Source: Candidatus Falkowbacteria bacterium RIFOXYC2_FULL_47_12 (GTDB taxonomy: Bacteria > Patescibacteriota > Patescibacteriia > Patescibacteriales > XYC2-FULL-47-12). From it: 24,369 bases of DNA. Shown here piece after piece: positions 6,348 through 12,767 of the stretch (its first letter is position 1; each line of letters starts with the position of its first letter). Location of the stretch: contig MFGL01000032.1 of NCBI GenBank assembly GCA_001778285.1, positions 3,038 through 27,406 of the forward strand, given 5' to 3'. Both the position numbers and the translations under genes were made by a program. The notes under the pieces are model-generated. The model was given only the letters and a program-made list of their open reading frames with translations. It was not told the origin of the DNA and ran no database searches.

Positions 6348-8051
6348 ATGCCAATACTTAAAGAAAAAATCAAAAATATAGTTGACAAACCCGGCGTTTA
6401 TCAGTTTAAAGACAAGTCAGGAAACCTGCTTTATATTGGCAAAGCCAAATCGCTGAAAAAGCGGGTTAGCTCTTATTTTAACAAAAAAACAAAAGAGCAA
6501 GAAAACAAAAAAACAAGTGAGCTGGTAAAAAAGATTAAAGACATTGAAGTAATAACTACAAAAAACGAAGTAGAGGCGTTTTTGCTGGAAGCAAGCTTAA
6601 TTAGGCAAAACCAGCCGCCGTATAATATTGACCTAAAAAGCAGCTCCGGCCGGTACGCTTATTTAAAAATTACGGACGAAAAATTCCCGCGCGTAATAGT
6701 CGCGCGCACCGCTAAAGATTTAAAAAGCGGTCGTTTATTCGGCCCTTACACTTCGGCGCAGACGCGCCGCGAAGCGCAATATTGGGCAAATTCAATTTTA
6801 AAACTGCGCACCTGCAAAAGATTGCCGAAGCAAGCTTGCTTGCTTTATCATATAAATTTGTGTAGCGCGCCCTGCATCAATAATATTTCCGAGCAAGATT
6901 ACGCGGCAAATATAAAACTTGCGGAAAAATTTTTGCGGGGGGAAGTCAAAGAATTGCAAGAATTTTTGCGGGCCGATATGAAGCGGCTTTCTTCGGAACA
7001 AAAATACGAGCAGGCAAAAACGCGGCGTGACCAGATTTTGGCGCTGGAGCATTTGCGGGAAAAACAAAATGTGGATTTGCCCAAAGGTTATGATCAGGAC
7101 GTGATTAATTATGTAATTACGCCGCGGGAAATGGTGGTGCAAATGTTTAATATTGTCAAGGGTTTGGTGTCGGGACGCAAAGAATTTCGTTTTGACCTCA
7201 CCCTCGCCCGCATCGCTACGCGAAGCGTTGCGAGCGGGCCCAACCCCTCTCCTTACCAAGGAGAGGGGGAAGGAGGAGAGGTGTCCGAATTTTTGCGCCG
7301 GTATTACGAAAATAATGAAATTCCGGAAGAAATAATTTTGCCGCGCGAACTTGCGGACGGGGAAGCGCTGGCAGAATATTTAAGCAAAGTAAGCGGGCGA
7401 AAAATTATTATTACCGTTCCGCAAAAAGGCGCAAAGAAAGAGCTGTTAAATTTATTGCAACAAAACTTGGAAATCAGCGCGCGCGTCGGCAACGCGGTTT
7501 TAATGGAATTACAACAGGCGCTCAATTTGCCGGCAGTGCCGCGGGTAATGGAAATGTTTGATATTTCCCATACCGGCGGAAAAGAAATCGTCGCGAGTAT
7601 GGTGCAATTTACTGACGGCCAGCCGAACAAAAGCGGCTACCGCAAGTTTAAAATACGCACGGTTAAAGATAACGATGATTTTGCGTCTATGCGCGAAGTT
7701 GTCAGGCGCAGGTACGAGCGCCTTTCATCTAAAGACGCGATTAAGGAAAGGAGTCGAACTCCTTTGAAAGGAGTTCGACTCCTCCCAGATTTAATAATCG
7801 TTGACGGCGGGCGTGGGCAGTTATCGTCAGCTTTGGGCGTTCTGCAGGAACTGGGAATTAATGTGCCATTGATCGCTCTTGCCAAAAAAAATGAAGAAAT
7901 TTATACTGTAGGCAAGCGGTTTCCAGTCCGCTTGTCAAAGACTTCCGAAGCGCTTAAATTAGTCCAGCGTATCCGCGATGAAGCGCATCGGTTTGCGATA
8001 AATTTTCATCGCCAGCGGCGCGAAAAAGCATTTATTAAAAATGCCAAGTAA
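6348..8051 (+). CDS. uvrC: Excinuclease ABC subunit C, lacking the HhH domain
   Basis: UvrC is the dual-incision nuclease of nucleotide excision repair, acting with UvrA and UvrB. The 567-aa product has the GIY-YIG domain (GVY 16-18, YIG 29-31, then GKAKSLKKRVSSYF), the Cys-containing segment RTCKRLPKQACLLY, a UVR/UvrB-binding segment near residues 200-230 and the RNase H-like nuclease with its D-D-H set (D405 in MFDISHTGG, D486 in IVDGGRGQ, H547 in DEAHRFA). It stops just after FHRQRREKAFIKNAK, so the C-terminal tandem helix-hairpin-helix domain of typical UvrC is missing; the bases after the stop do not encode it. Two palindromic elements are inserted in frame (about residues 283-312 and 468-479). 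No Shine-Dalgarno is evident at the ATG. Confidence 0.93.
   Translation: MPILKEKIKNIVDKPGVYQFKDKSGNLLYIGKAKSLKKRVSSYFNKKTKEQENKKTSELVKKIKDIEVITTKNEVEAFLLEASLIRQNQPPYNIDLKSSSGRYAYLKITDEKFPRVIVARTAKDLKSGRLFGPYTSAQTRREAQYWANSILKLRTCKRLPKQACLLYHINLCSAPCINNISEQDYAANIKLAEKFLRGEVKELQEFLRADMKRLSSEQKYEQAKTRRDQILALEHLREKQNVDLPKGYDQDVINYVITPREMVVQMFNIVKGLVSGRKEFRFDLTLARIATRSVASGPNPSPYQGEGEGGEVSEFLRRYYENNEIPEEIILPRELADGEALAEYLSKVSGRKIIITVPQKGAKKELLNLLQQNLEISARVGNAVLMELQQALNLPAVPRVMEMFDISHTGGKEIVASMVQFTDGQPNKSGYRKFKIRTVKDNDDFASMREVVRRRYERLSSKDAIKERSRTPLKGVRLLPDLIIVDGGRGQLSSALGVLQELGINVPLIALAKKNEEIYTVGKRFPVRLSKTSEALKLVQRIRDEAHRFAINFHRQRREKAFIKNAK
7196..7283 (+). repeat. In-frame palindromic element in uvrC (family A)
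   Basis: The element begins CTCACCCTCGCCCG and ends near GGAGAGGTG. It contains an imperfect GCCCGC...GCGGGC stem and a perfect hairpin CCCCTCTCCTT-acc-AAGGAGAGGGG (7244-7268). It encodes about 29 residues, including NPSPYQGEGEGGEV, that do not belong to the UvrC family; conserved sequence resumes at EFLRRYYENNEIPEEI. The same family, read in the same frame, occurs in the membrane gene at 10369-10430. Confidence 0.8.
7749..7783 (+). repeat. In-frame 35-base perfect palindrome in uvrC
   Basis: AGGAGTCGAACTCCTTT, a single central G and AAAGGAGTTCGACTCCT form 17-base perfect arms; each arm contains its own smaller palindrome (AGGAGT-cga-ACTCCT). It encodes RSRTPLKGVRLL just before the conserved PDLIIVDGG nuclease motif, where most UvrC proteins have a short variable linker. 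It is an inserted element of a different family from the one at 7196. Confidence 0.8.
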
Positions 8052-8068
8052 TTTTTTTAAATAAAAAT

Positions 8069-9166
8069 ATGGATTTTGAAAAAATACAATCTAATAAAAA
8101 TACTCCAGAGTCGGATTCTGAACCTGAAAAAGAAAGGCAAAGAATAAAGATTAGAAAGGGCCCGATTATATTTAAAGAACATATTAATGATCAGCAGAGT
8201 GATTCTCACTTAGAAGAAAGGCAAAAAGCAATAATTAGAAAAAATTCGGTTATATATGGAGAACATACTGTAGATATTGGAGATGTTGTTATAAAAGAAA
8301 TAGAAGCGCAAAAAAAGAAAAGAGAGAAAAAAAAAGAAGAAGAGACCCGAAGATATATGCAAAATTTTCTTAGTTTGAGAATTTTAGATACAATTGGATA
8401 TAAAATACTAAACAATCGGGAAAGTGCAAAAATGATTTTTGGAGGATTAGGCACTTATAATATAGATAATATAGACATAAAATTTTTGGAAAAAAGTAGA
8501 TATACCATGGAAGTATCTTTTCCCAGAAAGAAAAAACCGTCTTGGTTGACACCAGAGCGTATTGAGCAAAATGAACTATCTTCTAAACCGCCGCGTCTTG
8601 TTTATGAAGTTTTTTTAGTTTCCGGAGATAGCGCTCAGGAAGATATTGATAAAAAATTTGCAGATGAGGATGAAAAAAATTTGGACAGTATGAGAGCAGA
8701 CGATAAAGAAGATCAAAAAATATATATTAATTTAGTATTCAAGCCGGATGAAATAAAGGAATTTTTTGAGGCAACGAAAGAGAAGGAGAAGATAAAATTA
8801 AACGAAGAGAAAAAATCAGATTTTATAAAACACCTAAGACAAAAAATGATTGAGCGGCTTAGCACTGTTTCGTTTAATTGGTTCAGAGAATGCATAAAAT
8901 CTAATGAAGAATTTAGTGAGGAGCAAAAAAGAGCATTAGAAAAAAACACTGATAATACTGAAGAACTTTTTTTTAAAGAATCATCAGAGAGTAGGGATAA
9001 TTTTATCGTTTGCATAGACAGATTGAGAGAGTCAATTCTTGAAGCTAGCGAACCATTATTGGCAGCATCAAGTGAAGAGCAGTTCGCAAAAAATTTAGCG
9101 TTTTTTATGGATAGTTTAAAACAGGCGGAAGAAACGTCAAAAGAGCGGGACGAAGAGAATAAATAA
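8069..9166 (+). CDS. Hypothetical charged protein (365 aa) with an internal repeat
   Basis: I do not recognise this protein. It is AT-rich and starts 17 bases after uvrC with no Shine-Dalgarno. Residues 22-39 (ERQRIKIRKGPIIFKEHI) and 50-67 (ERQKAIIRKNSVIYGEHT) are a diverged tandem repeat with a 28-residue period. A very basic helical stretch (KKKREKKKEEETRR) follows, then a region at about residues 105-235 that looks globular. The C-terminal third is Glu/Lys-rich helix and ends KERDEENK. There is no membrane segment. It may be transcribed with uvrC. Its composition resembles the 4768 and 9206 genes, which suggests a shared origin, but I see no clear sequence similarity between them. Confidence 0.7.
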   Translation: MDFEKIQSNKNTPESDSEPEKERQRIKIRKGPIIFKEHINDQQSDSHLEERQKAIIRKNSVIYGEHTVDIGDVVIKEIEAQKKKREKKKEEETRRYMQNFLSLRILDTIGYKILNNRESAKMIFGGLGTYNIDNIDIKFLEKSRYTMEVSFPRKKKPSWLTPERIEQNELSSKPPRLVYEVFLVSGDSAQEDIDKKFADEDEKNLDSMRADDKEDQKIYINLVFKPDEIKEFFEATKEKEKIKLNEEKKSDFIKHLRQKMIERLSTVSFNWFRECIKSNEEFSEEQKRALEKNTDNTEELFFKESSESRDNFIVCIDRLRESILEASEPLLAASSEEQFAKNLAFFMDSLKQAEETSKERDEENK

Positions 9167-9205
9167 AATTTTTGCGCAGTAAAAAAATGTTACTAAAATA
9201 AATAT

Positions 9206-9751
9206 ATGTATATGATAGAACAATTTCCTAAACAGTCAGACCACGCAAGTACAATAAGGCAACGTTTAATGGAAAGGGGTGTCGGGCAGAAGATAAAACC
9301 CAAAGGAAAAAATGAACTGTCCGCAGGAGATGAAAAATCACTGCCGGATTTAGCGATTCTCGACACAGACAAAATATCTCCAGAGGAGTTATCGCCTAAT
9401 GACAGACTACAAGTTATTAATGCTATTATAGCAAAGTGTGGCTGGAATCCAGAGGAAGTTGAGGAAAAAGAAAAAGAAATTTTGAAATTAATGCCGGAAC
9501 CTAAATTTAAAAATAAACGAGACGCAGGAACAAAAAAAACGCAAGCTATATGCGATTGGGAAAGAGCGGATAAAGACTATCAAAAGGAATTAAAAAGTAT
9601 AGAGGAAATGTCTACAAATGCGTTTCAAACTCTAAATAATGAGACATTCATAAAGAAAGCTCAAGAAAGAGCTTGCAAAGCGATTATAAAAATAATAGCG
9701 GCAAAAAAAATAATTGAGGCTGCAGAGTTATTTTTAGGAGTAACTATATAA
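9206..9751 (+). CDS. Hypothetical protein (181 aa)
   Basis: I do not recognise this protein. It is AT-rich, soluble and mostly helical. Features visible are a polar N-terminus (MYMIEQFPKQSDHASTIRQR), a small folded-looking segment LSPNDRLQVINAIIAKCGW followed by an acidic helix, and a hydrophobic amphipathic C-terminus (RACKAIIKIIAAKKIIEAAE). A second in-frame ATG at 9212 is an equally possible start; neither has a Shine-Dalgarno. A terminator-like hairpin follows 32 bases after the stop, so this gene probably ends the uvrC-8069-9206 transcript. Confidence 0.6.
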   Translation: MYMIEQFPKQSDHASTIRQRLMERGVGQKIKPKGKNELSAGDEKSLPDLAILDTDKISPEELSPNDRLQVINAIIAKCGWNPEEVEEKEKEILKLMPEPKFKNKRDAGTKKTQAICDWERADKDYQKELKSIEEMSTNAFQTLNNETFIKKAQERACKAIIKIIAAKKIIEAAELFLGVTI

Positions 9752-9783
9752 TATACTTGAATATTTTAATCTATATAAATTAT

Positions 9784-9817
9784 AAAATATAGCTAAAATT
9801 AGCTATATTTTATTTTT
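9784..9817 (+). terminator. AT-rich terminator after the 181-aa gene
   Basis: AAAATATAGCTAA (9784-9796) and TTAGCTATATTTT (9799-9811) are perfect 13-base inverted arms separated by two bases, followed by ATTTTTG. The stem is AT-rich and its central bases would open to make the loop. It separates the upstream genes from the promoter that starts five bases further on. Confidence 0.6.
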
Positions 9818-9821
9818 GTCC

Positions 9822-9850
9822 TTGTTGAAAGGCAAGAAATGTGTTATACT
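9822..9850 (+). promoter_or_regulatory. Promoter of the 48-aa membrane peptide gene
   Basis: TTGTTG (9822-9827), 17 bases and TATACT (9845-9850) form the core. The TGT just before the -10 (9842-9844) adds an extended -10 (TGnTATACT). The predicted start near 9857 gives a leader of about 55 bases with a stem-loop. Confidence 0.7.
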
Positions 9851-9873
9851 ATTTTGATTTGTTCATTACATTT

Positions 9874-9897
9874 CTTCCGCGCGTTTTTTTGCGGGAG
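9874..9897 (+). promoter_or_regulatory. Leader stem-loop overlapping the purine-rich ribosome site
   Basis: CTTCCGC (9874-9880), a loop gcgttttttt and GCGGGAG (9891-9897) can form a 7-bp stem with one T-G wobble. The 3' arm includes part of a GGGAGG sequence, leaving AAAGGA (9900-9905) free just downstream. It might tune translation or simply stabilise the mRNA; this is inferred from the sequence only. Confidence 0.4.
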
Positions 9898-9911
9898 GGA
9901 AAGGAAAAAAG

Positions 9912-10058
9912 ATGAAAAAAATATTTAAACGCATTGAGGATTGGTTCGAAAGAACCTATCTTCAATGTAATGGAGAAGATGACGGTATGGGCAATATTTG
10001 TTTATCCGTTCTATTATTAGGTGCTATCATTGTATTGATTATAGTAATGATAAATTAG
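9912..10058 (+). CDS. Small single-pass membrane protein (48 aa), unknown
   Basis: An ATG at 9912 opens a 48-codon frame ending in TAG. Residues 1-28 are charged and amphipathic (MKKIFKRIEDWFERTYLQCN, then GEDDGMGN). Residues 29-47 are one hydrophobic helix (ICLSVLLLGAIIVLIIVMI), so the product is a single-span membrane peptide. The N-terminal positive charge suggests that end stays in the cytoplasm. AAAGGA sits 6 bases before the ATG within a longer purine tract. With its own promoter upstream and an intrinsic terminator 34 bases after the stop, the gene is a complete independent unit. I do not recognise a family. Small membrane proteins of this size can regulate larger membrane proteins or act as toxins; nothing here decides between these. 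Confidence 0.75.
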   Translation: MKKIFKRIEDWFERTYLQCNGEDDGMGNICLSVLLLGAIIVLIIVMIN

Positions 10059-10092
10059 CATCCAATAAGTAATCACTCTGTTATGCTTTGTC

Positions 10093-10117
10093 GCTGCTGT
10101 TGTATAGCAGCTTTTTT
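10093..10117 (+). terminator. Intrinsic terminator of the 48-aa membrane peptide gene
   Basis: GCTGCT (10093-10098), a 7-base loop and AGCAGC (10106-10111) are followed by T6 (10112-10117). The T tract runs into the stop codon of the convergent membrane gene at 10116-10118. Confidence 0.85.
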
Positions 10118-12125
10118 ATTTTCTATACTTAAAAATATAAATTTGTCCATTATAAATACTTTGCGCCACGTCAGCACCGATGCGTGCTTCCGCCAAAATT
10201 TTTTCAAAGCCAAACCAATAATTATTTATCACAAAATAAACCGTATCCGCACCGACCAAATCCGCCGCTTGAAGCGCGGTTGCCCGTTCGGCATTTTTAT
10301 TAACCATGTCTAAATAATATTGATATAATTTTTCACCGGTAGGAATGGGATAATAGAAGACCTCACCGCCCTCACCCCCTGCCCCCTCTCCCCCTGGGAG
10401 AGGGGAAGGAGCGGAGCGACGGGGTGAGGGAAAGTATTTTTTAAAGCCGAATTCGCGCAAGGCGGCGGCGGAGACTTGCTGGTTGGCAAGCACGATAAAA
10501 TTGCCGTCTCCGGCGTCTTGGTTAATCCAATTTACCGCATCAACATTCGCCTGCGAAGTGGAAAAACTGCGCGAGTTATAATAATCGTCGTAGCGCGGAT
10601 AGGAAAAATAGAGGGAACACGAGAGTAAAAAAGCAAGAAAACAAAAAAATAAATATTTTACCGTTAGTTCTTGCTGCAGAATCTTTTCAATCAACCTAAC
10701 CAGCGCTAGTAATATAAACGGCAAAACAAAGTAAACGGCAATGATTAAAATGCGGCTGGAAAAGTTGGAACGCTCGTAATCAATGAGGTAGCTGAAACTA
10801 ATGGTTTTAGTTAGGAGATAAGAAATGAGCAGGGATAAAGACATGAGCAGATAGCTATTGGATATTTGATTTTTTTTATAGCGTATAAAAATGCCTGAAA
10901 AAATAAAGAGGATTATAATTAGTGCAATATTAAAGCCATAAAGATAAACAAAGTTGAGGAGAAAATTGCCGGTGTCGGAAAAGAAGAGTTGCGGCCAGTG
11001 CCAGCTAATTTTGGCGGTGGTGTCGCCTGCGGCGTTAATGATTGAATTACTTTGGTTGTTAAGATAAAAAGCAAGCGGGAGAGAAAGCGCGGCCAAAGTA
11101 AGAAGTAAGAAGTAAGAAGTAAGAAGTATTTTTTTATTAGTTAGGTACTGGCGGGCAGCCGTTAAAGCCGCAAATAAGACGGCGGGGATGCCGGCAATGG
11201 GATGGATGGCGAGGGCGGCAAAAGATAAAGTAAAAAGGAAGAAGTAAGAAGTAAAGATGCGTTGCGGCGCGTCCGAATTGATTTTGTTTAAAGATAACAG
11301 AATGACGAGAATTAAAAATAAATTCGCTAAATTTTGCGGAGTGGTAACAATAAAAGTTGCGAAAGGAAAAATAAGAACGAATAGGGTAGTTAATTTAGCG
11401 ACGCGCTCATCCGCGGTAAATGATTTTGCTGCTTGATATAGGGCGTAAGGCAAAGTTAAAGCTGCAAGCACTGGCACGAGCAGTTTGTCCAGCCAGACAA
11501 TGGGGATAAAAGTCAGTTTATGTAAAATGACAATCAACGCGTACTGGCCGAGATAGTACCACGGTTTGGGTTCAACCGCGCCGGCCGCGTCAATTAATTT
11601 TTCCGTGGCTTGATGGATGAACGGGTCAAAACCAAAACCGATGGCGTAGATGATGACAGCAATACTTGAACAAAGTAAGAAGTAAGAAGTAAGAAGTAAG
11701 AAGTATAGAAAACGCGGTAGTGAATTTTTTAAAGTAATTGCGATGAGTAATATTGTGCTGACAGTAAAGGTCAGCCAAAAATACCAAGGAACAACTTGCC
11801 AGGGGGAGATAATGGATTCTGTGGCTTTGGATTGGAAAAGGATGAAAAAGTTAAAAGTAAGAAGTAAGAAATAATAAACAACGAGAAAAATCGGGTATTG
11901 CCTGTCTGCGGGCGAGGCAGGAATATTTGAGATTTGGTATTTTGATATATCAAATGGCGTTTCCTTGCTAAAAACAGCTTTTTTTAGTAAGATAAAAGTA
12001 ATAACAACCAAGAAGAGTGTTAAGATAACGGCTAAATAATCCAGTTTATACAAACGGTAAATAAACGCCCCGTAGCCGGAGACAAGCGCCAGTATCAGCA
12101 GAAAATTAAAATAAGCTTTTTCCAT
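10116..12125 (-). CDS. Polytopic membrane protein, possible GT-C-type glycosyltransferase
   Basis: The 669-aa product has well over ten hydrophobic helices from residue 5 to about 510, then a soluble C-terminal part (about 520-669). The overall plan of many helices plus a C-terminal soluble domain, with an acidic loop after the early helices (GFGFDPFIHQATEKLIDAAG), resembles GT-C enzymes that use lipid-linked sugars. No motif proves this, so the function is tentative. The sequence is strikingly repetitive. Heptamer GTAAGAA arrays encode recurring TSYFLLL-like helix segments, a palindromic element encodes APSPLPGGEGAGGEGGEV at about residues 572-589, and a shorter palindrome encodes ASPADRQ at about 69-75. 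ATG 12125 lies six bases after a consensus extended -10, predicting a leaderless mRNA. It is divergent from the phosphatidyltransferase gene at 12148. Confidence 0.75.
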   Translation of the reverse strand: MEKAYFNFLLILALVSGYGAFIYRLYKLDYLAVILTLFLVVITFILLKKAVFSKETPFDISKYQISNIPASPADRQYPIFLVVYYFLLLTFNFFILFQSKATESIISPWQVVPWYFWLTFTVSTILLIAITLKNSLPRFLYFLLLTSYFLLCSSIAVIIYAIGFGFDPFIHQATEKLIDAAGAVEPKPWYYLGQYALIVILHKLTFIPIVWLDKLLVPVLAALTLPYALYQAAKSFTADERVAKLTTLFVLIFPFATFIVTTPQNLANLFLILVILLSLNKINSDAPQRIFTSYFFLFTLSFAALAIHPIAGIPAVLFAALTAARQYLTNKKILLTSYFLLLTLAALSLPLAFYLNNQSNSIINAAGDTTAKISWHWPQLFFSDTGNFLLNFVYLYGFNIALIIILFIFSGIFIRYKKNQISNSYLLMSLSLLISYLLTKTISFSYLIDYERSNFSSRILIIAVYFVLPFILLALVRLIEKILQQELTVKYLFFCFLAFLLSCSLYFSYPRYDDYYNSRSFSTSQANVDAVNWINQDAGDGNFIVLANQQVSAAALREFGFKKYFPSPRRSAPSPLPGGEGAGGEGGEVFYYPIPTGEKLYQYYLDMVNKNAERATALQAADLVGADTVYFVINNYWFGFEKILAEARIGADVAQSIYNGQIYIFKYRK
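10369..10430 (-). repeat. In-frame palindromic element in the membrane gene (family A)
   Basis: Outer arms CCCTCACCCC (10369-10378) and GGGGTGAGGG (10421-10430) enclose a hairpin CCCCTCTCCC-cct-GGGAGAGGGG (10383-10405). It encodes PSPRRSAPSPLPGGEGAGGE-like sequence on the minus strand. The order of blocks and the encoded peptide match the element at 7196-7283 in uvrC. Confidence 0.85.
11098..11128 (-). repeat. GTAAGAA heptamer array 1 (about 4.4 copies)
   Basis: Plus-strand GTAAGAA is repeated four times plus GTA. On the minus (coding) strand it encodes a cycle of Leu, Thr, Ser, Tyr and Phe inside a hydrophobic helix (about residues 333-343). A degenerate array of the same unit lies at 11230-11254. 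A 7-base period is not a multiple of three, so gain or loss of one unit shifts the frame. Confidence 0.9.
11675..11705 (-). repeat. GTAAGAA heptamer array 2 (about 4.4 copies)
   Basis: This has the same unit and copy number as array 1; the two are identical over 35 bases including flanks (11095-11129 and 11672-11706). It encodes YFLLLTSYFLL-like sequence at about residues 141-151. A two-copy remnant lies at 11857-11870. Identical arrays in one gene also allow recombination that would delete about 577 bases between them. Confidence 0.9.
11901..11921 (-). repeat. Short palindrome in the membrane gene
   Basis: CCTGTCT (11901-11907) pairs with AGGCAGG (11915-11921) with one wobble; the loop is gcgggcg. 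It is GC-rich within an AT-rich region and encodes ASPADRQ between hydrophobic segments. It resembles a degenerate CCTGCC/GGCAGG repeat like the one in leuS at 13526-13561. Confidence 0.5.
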
Positions 12126-12131
12126 GGCTTT

Positions 12132-12140
12132 ATTATAGCA
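12132..12140 (-). promoter_or_regulatory. Extended -10 promoter of the membrane gene, leaderless
   Basis: The minus strand reads TGCTATAAT, a consensus extended -10. The box ends exactly six bases before the ATG at 12125, so the predicted first transcribed base is the A of the ATG. No good -35 is seen, as is common for extended -10 promoters. The 22-base divergent gap also holds TATTAT (12131-12136), which could serve the plus-strand gene. Confidence 0.6.
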
Positions 12141-12147
12141 TAATTCA

Positions 12148-12747
12148 ATGTGGTTTATTCATGACGACAAGAATTATCAGGTAGCGGACAAATTGTATTT
12201 TTACGATCGTTTTTTAGCCGCGACTGTTTTGAAATTATTTCCCGATAGCGTCAAGCCAAATTACGTAACGATGTTTCGTTTTTTGGCAACGCCGTTGGTC
12301 GTATTGGTAATGTACCGCGAACAGTACTTTATCGGCTTGTTGGTTTTTTTGTTGGTTGCTTTTACGGACGCGATTGACGGCTCGCTCGCGCGAACGAGAA
12401 ATCAAATAACCAATTGGGGGAAGATATACGATCCCTTGGCCGATAAACTCCTCATCGCCGCGATGATTTTTACCATCGTTCTGCGCTACATTGATTTTTG
12501 GTCCGCAATGCTGATTATCGGTTTGGAAATAATGATTGTTGCGGCAGCCTGGTGGCGCAAGCACAACGGTTACAGCGTGGAGGCGAACCTTTGGGGAAAG
12601 ATAAAAATGGTATTACAGGTTACGGGTGTTGTTTTGCTGATGCTCACTGTGGCATTTGACATTGAATCGCTTCTGCCATTTGGCAAAGGCGCGTTCTATC
12701 TCGCGATCGCTTTCGCACTGGTGAGTTTGTTAACTTACGGCATTTAA
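12148..12747 (+). CDS. CDP-alcohol phosphatidyltransferase (PgsA-like)
   Basis: The 199-aa membrane enzyme carries the complete family signature: D74-xx-D77-G78-xx-A81-R82, then G91, D95 and D99. These aspartates bind the metal ions and the CDP-diacylglycerol. Hydrophobic segments lie at about residues 40-55, 60-75, 103-122 and 145-165, with more toward the C-terminus. The family moves a phosphatidyl group from CDP-diacylglycerol to an alcohol. PgsA (glycerol-3-phosphate) is the commonest member of this size, but the acceptor cannot be fixed from sequence. It starts 22 bases from the divergent membrane gene, and leuS begins 20 bases after its stop, so it is likely cotranscribed with leuS. There is no Shine-Dalgarno. 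Confidence 0.88.
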   Translation: MWFIHDDKNYQVADKLYFYDRFLAATVLKLFPDSVKPNYVTMFRFLATPLVVLVMYREQYFIGLLVFLLVAFTDAIDGSLARTRNQITNWGKIYDPLADKLLIAAMIFTIVLRYIDFWSAMLIIGLEIMIVAAAWWRKHNGYSVEANLWGKIKMVLQVTGVVLLMLTVAFDIESLLPFGKGAFYLAIAFALVSLLTYGI

Positions 12748-12767
12748 AATAAAAGAAAAACCCGCTT

